DNA from: Cryomorphaceae bacterium | GTDB lineage: Bacteria > Bacteroidota > Bacteroidia > Flavobacteriales_D > Sanyastnellaceae | Direction of reading: 5' to 3' | DNA: 64,000 nt | Assembly: GCA_016124575.1 (NCBI GenBank) | Contig: WGNM01000003.1 | Location: forward strand, 1 to 64,000 | In this document: in pieces, positions 36,769-45,640 of the stretch | Position numbering within the stretch: position 1 is the stretch's first letter | Layout of the letters: each line of letters starts with the position of its first letter | Translations under genes and position numbers: made by a program | The notes under the pieces: generated by a model | The model's input: the letters and a program-made list of their open reading frames with translations, nothing else | What the model was told of the DNA's origin: nothing | The model's database searches: none

Positions 36769-37643
36769 TGAATGTGCAAAGACTGCTCAAAATACTGATC
36801 TACAGCAATATTTGGGTGGCTTTGGGTAGTGGGTTGCTCGCAACAGAAACGTTTGCTTTGGCGAACCAACCTTTCAATGGGATGGTGATATTGCAAATTT
36901 TTGCTGCCTCTTTTGTTGTCTACAATCTCCAGCGATTGGTCAAATCAAAACAGTATGCAGTGCATTCGCAGGCTGCTTTGTTTACTGAGAAAAATAAATC
37001 GCTTTTGTTTCTAGCAATTGCGGTTTGTTGTCTATTTCTGCTTTTCTCACCGTGGCCCATCACCGCCGATTTATTGATTCTCGGGTTTTCCCTCCTAGCA
37101 GTTTCTGCGCTTTATGTGGTGCGCATTTTTCCTGCAAATGGCAAGTTGAAATCGCTGCGTGAATTTCCAGTGGTAAAGGTGTTCGTAGTTACTGCTGTGT
37201 GGGCTGTGGCCACAACCATATTGCCGCTCTTGCTTTCAGACACGCCTATGCCAAACGGCAGCGAAGCCATGGTTTTTGAACGTTGGTGCTATTTTATGGC
37301 GATCACGATTCCGTTCGATATCCGCGACATGCTGGTAGACGATCCGTCGAACAAAACAATTCCGCAGTTGGTAGGAGAAAAAAAAGCACGAAACATCGCT
37401 TCTGCATTCATATTGGCTATGGTAGTTGCTAATGTTTTCCGCTTAAACGCGGGATGGCTATCGATTGCTTCTTTTGCTAGCTTGGTTTTCGTAGCAGTAC
37501 TCTCGCTTTGGTTGATCATGAAATCAAAACCGGGAACCGACAATTTGCTATTCGCTGGCTGGCTCGATGGAACGATGATTATCAGAGGCTTTCTCGTGAG
37601 CCTATGCGTTGTAAGCGAGATCCAATGCTTCTTTGAATGCTGA
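36768..37643 (+). CDS. UbiA-like polytopic membrane protein
   Basis: A 291-residue protein with about eight transmembrane segments. AITIPFDIRDMLVDDPSNKTIPQLVGEKKA (about 182-211) resembles the second Asp-rich motif of UbiA prenyltransferases (D-x-x-D with the trailing P-x-x-G pattern), but the first motif NDxxD appears as VYNLQRLVK, so catalysis by the usual metal mechanism is doubtful. Coupled to the upstream exported-protein gene. The 3' end overlaps convergent hemL by 42 bp, the largest overlap in the window. Substrate unknown. Confidence 0.65.
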   Translation: MNVQRLLKILIYSNIWVALGSGLLATETFALANQPFNGMVILQIFAASFVVYNLQRLVKSKQYAVHSQAALFTEKNKSLLFLAIAVCCLFLLFSPWPITADLLILGFSLLAVSALYVVRIFPANGKLKSLREFPVVKVFVVTAVWAVATTILPLLLSDTPMPNGSEAMVFERWCYFMAITIPFDIRDMLVDDPSNKTIPQLVGEKKARNIASAFILAMVVANVFRLNAGWLSIASFASLVFVAVLSLWLIMKSKPGTDNLLFAGWLDGTMIIRGFLVSLCVVSEIQCFFEC

Positions 37644-38900
37644 TACTGCTAAGGCGATATCGGCATCGCTGTGCGCGGCCGACACAAAGCCTACTTCGTA
37701 ACCACTCGGGCCCAAGTAAATGCCTCGTTCAAGCAATGCACGATGCAAAATGGTAAAATACTTCATGCTGGCGGGGTCAATCTCGTTCGACTTTCGAATG
37801 TTGATCTGATCTGAAAAGGCCAACCAGAAAATCGATCCGCGACTGAAAATATTGAATTTGTAGCCTTTCTCTCTCGCATACGCGATGATAGGATGTATCA
37901 ATGTGGCTGTTTTTTCTTCCATCATGGAGTAAAAACCGGGCTTCAATAATTCACGAAGCTGTGCCGCGCCTGCAGCCATGGCAACAGGGTTTCCTGAAAG
38001 GGTGCCTGCTTGATACACGTTTCCTTCTGGGGCTATGTGCGCCATGATTTCTGCACTGGCTCCGTAAGCTCCAACCGGCATGCCACCACCTATGATCTTT
38101 CCAAAGGCAATTACGTCGGGCTGTATGTCGTACAACCCCGCAGCTCCCTCAAATCCAACACGGAAACCTGAGATGACTTCGTCAAAAAGCAAAATGATGC
38201 CTTCTCGAGTGGCTACTTCGCGCAAATAACGAAGGAAGTCGATGTCTTGTATGAGCAGTCCGTTATTGGCTGGTATGGGCTCAATGGCTATGCAGGCTAT
38301 CTCGTCTTTGTACTTCGCAACTGCGGCTTCAATGGCGTCTTTGTCGTTCAATGGCAACACAATGGTTTCCCGGGCATACGCTTCAGGTACACCGGCAGAC
38401 GATGAGGTGCCCAAAGTTGCCAATCCTGAACCTGCCTGCACGAGAAGGGCATCTACGTGTCCGTGATAACAGCCGTCGAATTTGATGATCTTGCTACGTC
38501 CGGTTACGCCGCGTGCAAGGCGCAGGGCCGACATAGCTGCCTCGGTGCCAGAACTTACAAAGCGAATTTTTTCGATGTATCGGTGGTTCGACAAAATCAA
38601 GTCAGCGAGCTCATTTTCCAACGCTGTGGGAGCACCAAAGGAGGTGCCTTTTTCAACAGCACCAATGATGGCTTTTCTTACGTGTGGGTTGTTGTGACCG
38701 AGGATAAGCGGACCCCATGAATTGCAGAAATCAATAAACCTATTGCCGTCGGCATCATACAAGTAGGCTCCGTCGCCTCGCTCAATAAAAAGAGGGGTTC
38801 CTCCGACAGATTTGAAAGCCCGAACCGGACTGTTAACACCACCTGGGAAATACGTTTTGGCTTTTTCGAAAAGTGCCTGCGACTTGGTTTGCTGGAGCAT
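37602..38900 (-). CDS. hemL: Glutamate-1-semialdehyde 2,1-aminomutase
   Basis: A 432-residue PLP enzyme that makes 5-aminolevulinate from glutamate-1-semialdehyde, the second step of the C5 heme pathway. The PLP lysine is Lys268 (IAFGKIIGGGMPVGAYG); VSSGTEAAMSALRLAR near 115-130 binds PLP phosphate and FPGGVNSPVRAF is the typical N-terminus. Length is typical. It works with HemA, encoded 20 kb away, which supplies the semialdehyde. The last 42 bp overlap the convergent UbiA-like gene. Confidence 0.96.
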   Translation of the reverse strand: MLQQTKSQALFEKAKTYFPGGVNSPVRAFKSVGGTPLFIERGDGAYLYDADGNRFIDFCNSWGPLILGHNNPHVRKAIIGAVEKGTSFGAPTALENELADLILSNHRYIEKIRFVSSGTEAAMSALRLARGVTGRSKIIKFDGCYHGHVDALLVQAGSGLATLGTSSSAGVPEAYARETIVLPLNDKDAIEAAVAKYKDEIACIAIEPIPANNGLLIQDIDFLRYLREVATREGIILLFDEVISGFRVGFEGAAGLYDIQPDVIAFGKIIGGGMPVGAYGASAEIMAHIAPEGNVYQAGTLSGNPVAMAAGAAQLRELLKPGFYSMMEEKTATLIHPIIAYAREKGYKFNIFSRGSIFWLAFSDQINIRKSNEIDPASMKYFTILHRALLERGIYLGPSGYEVGFVSAAHSDADIALAVSAFKEALDLAYNA

Positions 38901-38957
38901 ATACTTGGATGAATCGTTCTATTTTGCCGTTCTTTGATGCAAAATTACCACAAAACA

Positions 38958-40238
38958 ATGGAGATGGTATTTGAAAATACTGCAGAGTTCGCAAAATCAC
39001 GCGATTCAGTTGATCATCTGGCGAAGTTTCGAAGTGAATTTATCTTTCCTGTCATCGACGGTAAAGAGGTGATATATTTTACAGGCAATTCTCTCGGCCT
39101 GCAACCCAGAAAAGCAAAGGATGCTTTGATGGTAGAGCTGGAAGATTGGGGCAAGTGGGGTGTTGAAGGACATTTCCATGCGCGAAATCCGTGGTTCAGC
39201 TACCACGAGCGCTTTACCGATTTGGCGGCCGAAGTGGTGGGCGCTAATCGAAAGGAGGTGGTTCTCATGAATGCGCTGACAGTGAATCTGCATTTGTTGA
39301 TGGTGTCTTTTTTTCGCCCGCAGGGCAAGCGGACGAAGATTTTGTGCGAAGCGAAAGCTTTTCCAAGCGATCAATACGCTGTAGAGTCGCAACTGCGGTT
39401 TCACGGGTTGAATCCTGAAGAGCATCTTATTGAGGTCCATCCGCGCGCTGGTGAACATGTGATTCGCCTTGAAGATGTGGTTAAAGAGATAAAAAAAGCA
39501 GGAGATGAGCTGGCGCTGGTGATGATTGGTGGTGTAAATTACTACTCTGGTCAGGTTTTCGATATGCGCAGCATCGCTGCAGAAGCACATGCCGTTGGAG
39601 CGCTTTGTGGATTTGATTTGGCTCATGCCGCAGGAAACATTCCGCTGCAGCTTCATGAGTGGGGTGTGGACTTCGCTTGCTGGTGCAGCTACAAATATTT
39701 GAACAGCGGTCCGGGTGCCATATCAGGGGTCTTTATCCATGAACGTCATGCAACAAATGCCGATATCCCTAGGTTCGCTGGTTGGTGGGGTCACGATAAG
39801 TCAGAGCGTTTTCTCATGAATCCAGGATTCAAACCGATGCCTACGGCTGAAAGCTGGCAGATGTCGAATGCCCCTGTTTTCAACATGGCCATTCACAAGG
39901 TTTCTCTCGATTTGTTTCATGATGCTGGCATGGAAAACCTCAGAAATAAAAGTCTACAACTAACCGATTACCTGGCTTTCATCATCCGCCAAGTGGCGCA
40001 AAAAACAAATACGAACCTGGAGATCATAACACCTATGGAACACGCTGAAAGGGGCTGCCAATTGTCGGTGCTGGCACATGGGTTCGGACGAAAACTTTTT
40101 GACGCGATAACCGAAAAAGGGGTGATCGCTGATTGGAGAGAACCAAATGTTATTCGCATGGCACCGGTGCCGCTGTACAATAGCTTTGAAGATGTGTTTA
40201 GATTCGGACAAATTTTGGAGCAGACAATTGCCAAGTAA
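38958..40238 (+). CDS. kynU: Kynureninase
   Basis: A 426-residue PLP enzyme that splits kynurenine or 3-hydroxykynurenine into anthranilate or 3-hydroxyanthranilate plus alanine. The PLP-lysine motif is CWCSYKYLNSGPG near residue 240; GNSLGLQPRKA and LTVNLHLLM are conserved N-terminal motifs. Starts at 38937 (ATG), 38958 and 38964 are possible; 38958 is chosen because the family begins shortly before the FENTAEFAKSRD region. It is divergent from hemL and monocistronic. Its product would feed nbaC at 21000-21530. Confidence 0.94.
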   Translation: MEMVFENTAEFAKSRDSVDHLAKFRSEFIFPVIDGKEVIYFTGNSLGLQPRKAKDALMVELEDWGKWGVEGHFHARNPWFSYHERFTDLAAEVVGANRKEVVLMNALTVNLHLLMVSFFRPQGKRTKILCEAKAFPSDQYAVESQLRFHGLNPEEHLIEVHPRAGEHVIRLEDVVKEIKKAGDELALVMIGGVNYYSGQVFDMRSIAAEAHAVGALCGFDLAHAAGNIPLQLHEWGVDFACWCSYKYLNSGPGAISGVFIHERHATNADIPRFAGWWGHDKSERFLMNPGFKPMPTAESWQMSNAPVFNMAIHKVSLDLFHDAGMENLRNKSLQLTDYLAFIIRQVAQKTNTNLEIITPMEHAERGCQLSVLAHGFGRKLFDAITEKGVIADWREPNVIRMAPVPLYNSFEDVFRFGQILEQTIAK

Positions 40239-40290
40239 TAGGATGTTCGAGTAAATCAAGCTGTTTTAGTTTCTATCTTCTTCCTGTTTT

Positions 40291-40298
40291 TATCTTTG
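40291..40298 (+). promoter_or_regulatory. -7 promoter box of the TrkA-type gene
   Basis: TATCTTTG, a perfect TAnnTTTG match only 4 nt before the ATG at 40303. Confidence 0.6.
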
Positions 40299-40302
40299 TA
40301 AC

Positions 40303-40998
40303 ATGTATAGAACGCGCTTTGCTGTAATTGGAATAGGTCGCTACGGCACCCAGATCGCTCACCGTTTGGCTTCAAAAGGTGCTGAGGTATTTGCTTTCGA
40401 CAACCGCCTCGACCGTATTGAGAGCATCAAGGATGATGTGTCGCTTGCGGTGGCGTTGGATACTACGGATATCAAGGCGATGAAGTCGCAAAACATTGAA
40501 GACATGGATGCGGCAATTGTTGCAATCGGTGAAAATTTTGAAGCAACGATTCTTACGGCTTTGAACTTGCTCGATTTAAAGGTGCCCCGTGTAATCGTCC
40601 GCGCCAGCGGTGAAAACCAAATGCGCATTCTGAAAAACATTGGTATTACCGAAATACTCGCGCCAGAAGAGGAGTTCGCGATTTTGGTTGCTGAACGTTT
40701 GATTAACCCGAGTATTACGGCGTTTTTGCAGTTGCCAGACAACTATGAGGTAGCCGAGTTGAAGGCGCCGAAAGGTGTTGCCAATCGCTCTCTGGAAGAC
40801 TTGAATCTGGTAAATAAATACAACTTGACCTTGATCACGGTGAAGCGCTGCTATGAAGAAGAACGCGATGGTGAGATGGTGAAAGTGGAACACATCCTCG
40901 GTGTTCCAAAGGCCGAAATGGTGTTGTATGATACCGACACGCTGGTGGTGTTTGGTACCCTTTCTAATGTGAAGCGTTTCCTCGAAATTAACGAATAA
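40303..40998 (+). CDS. TrkA/KtrA-type potassium uptake regulatory protein
   Basis: A 231-residue cytoplasmic regulator with an N-terminal RCK_N Rossmann domain (~1-125; VIGIGRYGTQIA nucleotide-binding loop, AFDNRLDRIES) and a C-terminal RCK_C domain (~140-228). It gates a TrkH/KtrB-type K+ channel in response to nucleotides. No TrkH/KtrB gene is adjacent, so the channel partner must be elsewhere. The 3' end overlaps the convergent type B surface protein gene by 11 bp. Confidence 0.92.
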   Translation: MYRTRFAVIGIGRYGTQIAHRLASKGAEVFAFDNRLDRIESIKDDVSLAVALDTTDIKAMKSQNIEDMDAAIVAIGENFEATILTALNLLDLKVPRVIVRASGENQMRILKNIGITEILAPEEEFAILVAERLINPSITAFLQLPDNYEVAELKAPKGVANRSLEDLNLVNKYNLTLITVKRCYEEERDGEMVKVEHILGVPKAEMVLYDTDTLVVFGTLSNVKRFLEINE

Positions 40999-43900
40999 CG
41001 GTTACTTGTCCGTTCAGGTCTTGCCACGATGATACAATCCCGTTCTCATCAAAATACCTGAACCGCACGGCATACCCATAAACGTCGGTAGGAGCGTAAT
41101 AATCGCCGCCTGCCACACTGCCATCCCAAGCATCGCGTATGTCGCTGGTCTCAAATACTTTCTGTCCCCATCTATTCCATATTACCATTTCGAAATCTGC
41201 TACGTGCGTTCCAATGGCTTCAAAAACGTCGTTCACGCCGTCGTTGTTTGGGGTGATGGCGTTGGGTATGTACAAGGTATAGCCCGTGCAGTAGTTGACT
41301 ACGCGTGTGGTGTAGGTTGCCGAACAACCCAGTTGGCTGGTGATCTCAACGGTGTAAACTCCTGATTTATCGATGGTGATTTTGTCGTCTGTTGACCCGG
41401 TGTTCCATAAGAAGAGTGCTCCTGGGTTGTTGGTTTGCAGCTCGATGCTGTATGGCGGCAATTCAAAACATGCAGTTGTATCTGGCACTAAGGTGTTTTC
41501 AGGCAATGGGTTGAATGTGAAGCTCACCTGATCGGTGCTGACACATGCTCCGTTGGCTACCTCAACGCTGTAGGTTCCTGTTGCTATAACTGTTATTTGT
41601 GAGGTGGTTTCGCCTGTACTCCAAACCCAACTCTCGCCGTCTGATGAGGCGTCAAGTAAGATCTCTTCTCCGTGGCATGCGATGCTGTTTGAACCGAGGT
41701 CTACAAGCGGACTTTCACCGGTCCCTACGTTTGTTAGGGCGGTGGCAATGCAGTTGTATTGGTTCGAAACGGTGGCGGTATAAATTCCGGGTGCGTCTGC
41801 AATTATGGCTGGTGTTGTTTGCCCTGTGCTCCATATGATATCACCTAAAGGGTTGCCGAGGTCAAGCAGCATTGATCCTCCATCGCACAAGGTTAGTGTG
41901 TCAGGTAAACTGATTTGTGGTGTCTCGTTGAAAATTACAGATACGACATCTGGCCAAGCACATCCTGCTTCGTTGGTTACGGTCACTGAATATGTACCAG
42001 AAGTGGTGACGTTCAATATTGGCGCGGTTTCCCCGGTGTTCCAAATGTACGTTTCACCATCTGTACCTGCATTTAAGGGGATGGTTTCTCCATCACATGC
42101 AACGATGTTTTCGCCGAGGTTTACAGTTGGCGCAGCAATGGATGTGAGTGTGATCTGATCGTTGCGCAGACAACCATTTGGAGCTTCCACCTGAACGGTG
42201 TAGGTGCCTGCTTGCGAGATCTCTATTTCAGGTGTCGTTTCTCCATTGCTCCATGTGTGGAGGTAGGTTTCGTCGAGTGAGGTACCGATAAATGTGGCTG
42301 TTCCATAACAAATAGATAGGTCTGGACCGATATCAAATGGGGGAAATAATATTTCGATTTGTATGCTATCGGTTGCTATGCAACCCTCAGAATCAAAGGC
42401 TGTTACGCTGTATATCCCGCTTTGATCGGTTTCGAATACAGCATTTTGGATGCTTGGATTCTCAAAATTATTGGCGGGCTCCCAACTCCATTGTAAAATC
42501 TGGGTGCTTGTTGTTGTTGGCTGCAAATGGGTGCCTAGCAAACTGCATGTTGTTAGATCTTCTCCGGCATCAATCGAAAATGCTTGAAAAACATGGATGT
42601 CGATGGACTGCGATAACATGCACCCTGAAGCAATATCGGTCACGGTAAGCAAATAGGTTATGTCGCTCTCTGGCGCCGCTGTCGTTGTTAGCGCTCCTTG
42701 GTTTTGCAGACTTGTTTCGGGCAACCAATTGACAACTACGTCGTTCATGTTTCCTGAAAATTGTCCGTTAAGCTCTAGTTCAGCACCGTAACAAATGTCG
42801 GTTTGATCAGTGGCAATGCTCAAGGTGTGCAATTGTTGCAATACGAGCTCTATCTGATGAACTGCGGTGCATCCTTGTGATGATGACACGCTTAAATTGT
42901 AAATCCCTGTGTTCTGTGGAACTATGGTTGGGGTGGGAGAGAATAGGTTGTCGATGGTGCTTTGCTGACCACTCCAAAAATAGGTGTAGTTGTCTGTACC
43001 AGCAATGGTTCCGTCCAATTGCACTCCATCGGCATCGCACACTGGCAAGCTTTGTGGAAGGTCAATGGTGAAGGGTTGTCCTACATCTATACTTATTGAG
43101 TCTAAATAGCTACACCCAAATACGGGGTCGGTCATTTCTACATAGTAGGTCTGATCGGCCGCTGGCGAAACAACAACAGACGAGCCTGAATTTGACGATA
43201 GGGCAATGTTCGGACTCCATTCATAATCGAACATGGCGCTGGCAGCAACTGAAATTTTAAGGTCGTCAATTGCCCAGTTGTCATGGTTATTTCCTGAGTT
43301 TGAAAGCTGCCTCCAACGCAACCTTGTGGTGGCTGTTTGTGCCGCTGCGGGGATGTCGATTTGTACTGCTGTCCAATCATCAAACAGGTTTTCGTTCAGC
43401 GTCATGAGTTGAATCCACGGACCGCCAGAACCGTTTGTTGTGTACTCAACAGCAATGTCTTCGCCTGGGTCGGCATCGTCGCAGGGAAAGCTTTCTGACG
43501 CAATTTTTACGCTAAAGCGGATGGTGCCCCCATTGCTCAAATCGAGTGGATTGGTGGTGGCTACGCGGTTTCCAGCCCCATTGAAATACAAGGCGTTTCC
43601 GCTTACTGATCCGCAAACATCCGTAGCGGTGGCGTTCGAGATGGTTGCCCAACTTCCGAGGCCTTGATCAAAATTTTCGGTAACTATCATTTGCTCGGCG
43701 CCAACATGCAGTGTTGTAGGCTGAACACCGCAAACAGTGCTGTTTATTGACTCAATGCCGAAATCAATTATTTGTCCGTCTGACACTTGAATGGTAAACT
43801 CGGCACTAGAGGAGGCACATCCGCTCGGGGTGGTAACGCTCAAATTGTAGGTTGTCGTTTCCAGCGGACTAGCAATAGGCTGCGCTGCGGTGGGGTCATT

Positions 43901-45571
43901 CAATGTTGATGGGTTGTCCCACGCATATACATACGCCGCCGAGGGTGGATTAACGGTCGCGCTCAATTGAACTTCTTGGTATTTGCAAATGCTGTCGTCG
44001 GTGCCTGTGAGGATAATCTCTGGTGGGGTTGATGACTCTACAAGAAAATATTCAGATACTTCACACCCGCTTTGAAAGGTGGATCCAACGGCGATGTACA
44101 CATTTGTCACAATTGGTGGAACGAGTGTTAGTTGGTTGCCCTCGCCAACGGGGTTGTTGGGTTCGCCGTCAATGTGCCAAATGACATCCGACATGGTGGA
44201 GCTGGCTGCGAGGGTGAGAGTTGATGAGGTGCACAGTGTTTGGTCGATGTAGTTGGGTTCACTCGATGCGAAAGACCCTACTGAATATGCATAACTTTCT
44301 GCGTCACCGGTGCCATAAGCATACGCTGTAAACCCACTGTTGGCTGAAATGGTGTGGCTGCCTTCTGAAATGGTGATTTGTGCATAGGCCATATCGGGAT
44401 TTGCTGCAAAGGGGGTGAACAAACTGGCGTTCACTCCATTGCCATCGATTAACAATTCGGAAATGCTTGCGGTTGCAATGATGATGTTCAATCCGTGTTC
44501 GGTGATGATGTTTGAATCAACGGTGCTAAAGGTGATTTGATCTATTTTCTGCGATGCGTCGTTCAATATCATCATCGCAGGATCTCCAGCCAATGAGCAC
44601 GTTATACCCTGCATGTATTGGGTCACGCTGATGCCGTTATTTGCAACTATGCATTTGCTGTCGATTATGTTGTTGAATTCTACAAACTGCCCTGCATTCA
44701 ATCCTATTGGCAGGCCGTTGTCGATGGTGACTAAGGTGTTGTCTTGATGCGCTAGTACGCGATATGTATACCCGTTTGCGAAACTGAATGGCACGATGAA
44801 AAATTCGCGCCCCCATGTTTCTACTGGGAAGTTTTGATCGAAGATGTGATCGCAAGCGCCACAGTCGCTGTATACGTTGGCACATCCGGTGCCTGAAAAT
44901 ACGGCGAAGGGCCGACATTCTCCGCTGTTTTCTGTGGCTAAAATGCGTGTGCCTGTTAGGTCGCCTGCTCCGCTGCTGGCTTTCACTTGATAGCTCTCTC
45001 CGCGATTGAGCTGCACGGTGAAGGGCTGGCCTGCTAGATGACCTCCTGCGGTATTTGAAGTGGGTGTGATTTCTATTTCAGTGCCATCTTCTGTGGCTAC
45101 AATCACAAGTTCAGAGCCGAAAAATTGTCCGGGATATGATGATATGCGGTAGTCGTTTCCCAATGAGGGAACAGGTAAAACTTTGGTGCCATCCGCCGAA
45201 TAGGCGTTGAAGTTTATTGCAAAAACAGATACGGTATCGGCTGTGGCTATGCGCACTCCTTTGCTCTCTACAATTTCACTTGAATAGTGCTCTGCTAAGT
45301 TGTTGGGTACGGTTACCGTGGTGGTCTGATTGGCCGTAACGGTAAAATTTGCCGACCATCCCAACTGTGGGATTTCAACAACTCCATTCGTGCTTTGATC
45401 TGAAGTTATGAAGATGTCTAAGCTCTCCTGCTGCGGCTCGTTTGCATAGTTCTGCATGAAGCCCACCCAAAATTCTCTTCCTTTGGTAGGAATCACGTCT
45501 TGCGCGTTGGCGTAAAACGACAGCAATGCAAATGCGGCAGCAATTAGCTTGTTGTAATAAGGGTGAGACAT
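40988..45571 (-). CDS. Large secreted IgGFc-binding/Ig-repeat protein with T9SS type B tail
   Basis: A 1527-residue protein. Signal peptide (FYANAQD), then an IgGFc-binding-type N-domain at ~25-440 (PTKGREFWVGFMQNY; TRILATENSGECRPFAVFSGTGCA), a jelly-roll domain near ~620-770, about eight Ig-like repeats of the type TWSNGETTPEIEISQAGTY (about 80-90 residues each), and a gliding-motility-associated (type B) sorting domain (IPNAITPNNDGVNDVFEAIG; MVIWNRWGQKVFET). Such proteins cross the outer membrane by T9SS and are handled by PorP/SprF partners. Likely an adhesin or matrix component. Its 3' end overlaps the TrkA-type gene by 11 bp. Confidence 0.9.
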   Translation of the reverse strand: MSHPYYNKLIAAAFALLSFYANAQDVIPTKGREFWVGFMQNYANEPQQESLDIFITSDQSTNGVVEIPQLGWSANFTVTANQTTTVTVPNNLAEHYSSEIVESKGVRIATADTVSVFAINFNAYSADGTKVLPVPSLGNDYRISSYPGQFFGSELVIVATEDGTEIEITPTSNTAGGHLAGQPFTVQLNRGESYQVKASSGAGDLTGTRILATENSGECRPFAVFSGTGCANVYSDCGACDHIFDQNFPVETWGREFFIVPFSFANGYTYRVLAHQDNTLVTIDNGLPIGLNAGQFVEFNNIIDSKCIVANNGISVTQYMQGITCSLAGDPAMMILNDASQKIDQITFSTVDSNIITEHGLNIIIATASISELLIDGNGVNASLFTPFAANPDMAYAQITISEGSHTISANSGFTAYAYGTGDAESYAYSVGSFASSEPNYIDQTLCTSSTLTLAASSTMSDVIWHIDGEPNNPVGEGNQLTLVPPIVTNVYIAVGSTFQSGCEVSEYFLVESSTPPEIILTGTDDSICKYQEVQLSATVNPPSAAYVYAWDNPSTLNDPTAAQPIASPLETTTYNLSVTTPSGCASSSAEFTIQVSDGQIIDFGIESINSTVCGVQPTTLHVGAEQMIVTENFDQGLGSWATISNATATDVCGSVSGNALYFNGAGNRVATTNPLDLSNGGTIRFSVKIASESFPCDDADPGEDIAVEYTTNGSGGPWIQLMTLNENLFDDWTAVQIDIPAAAQTATTRLRWRQLSNSGNNHDNWAIDDLKISVAASAMFDYEWSPNIALSSNSGSSVVVSPAADQTYYVEMTDPVFGCSYLDSISIDVGQPFTIDLPQSLPVCDADGVQLDGTIAGTDNYTYFWSGQQSTIDNLFSPTPTIVPQNTGIYNLSVSSSQGCTAVHQIELVLQQLHTLSIATDQTDICYGAELELNGQFSGNMNDVVVNWLPETSLQNQGALTTTAAPESDITYLLTVTDIASGCMLSQSIDIHVFQAFSIDAGEDLTTCSLLGTHLQPTTTSTQILQWSWEPANNFENPSIQNAVFETDQSGIYSVTAFDSEGCIATDSIQIEILFPPFDIGPDLSICYGTATFIGTSLDETYLHTWSNGETTPEIEISQAGTYTVQVEAPNGCLRNDQITLTSIAAPTVNLGENIVACDGETIPLNAGTDGETYIWNTGETAPILNVTTSGTYSVTVTNEAGCAWPDVVSVIFNETPQISLPDTLTLCDGGSMLLDLGNPLGDIIWSTGQTTPAIIADAPGIYTATVSNQYNCIATALTNVGTGESPLVDLGSNSIACHGEEILLDASSDGESWVWSTGETTSQITVIATGTYSVEVANGACVSTDQVSFTFNPLPENTLVPDTTACFELPPYSIELQTNNPGALFLWNTGSTDDKITIDKSGVYTVEITSQLGCSATYTTRVVNYCTGYTLYIPNAITPNNDGVNDVFEAIGTHVADFEMVIWNRWGQKVFETSDIRDAWDGSVAGGDYYAPTDVYGYAVRFRYFDENGIVSSWQDLNGQVTVIR

Positions 45572-45640
45572 ATAACGTACTACTGTGCTTTTCGCAAAAA
45601 ATGCGAACTGACAAAATTGGTTCGTGTCGTTATACGTAAG

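Noticed and set aside
39006-39656. Minus-strand frame of 216 codons inside kynU
   Set aside because: Complete overlap with kynureninase, which has all catalytic motifs; no domain in the antisense product.
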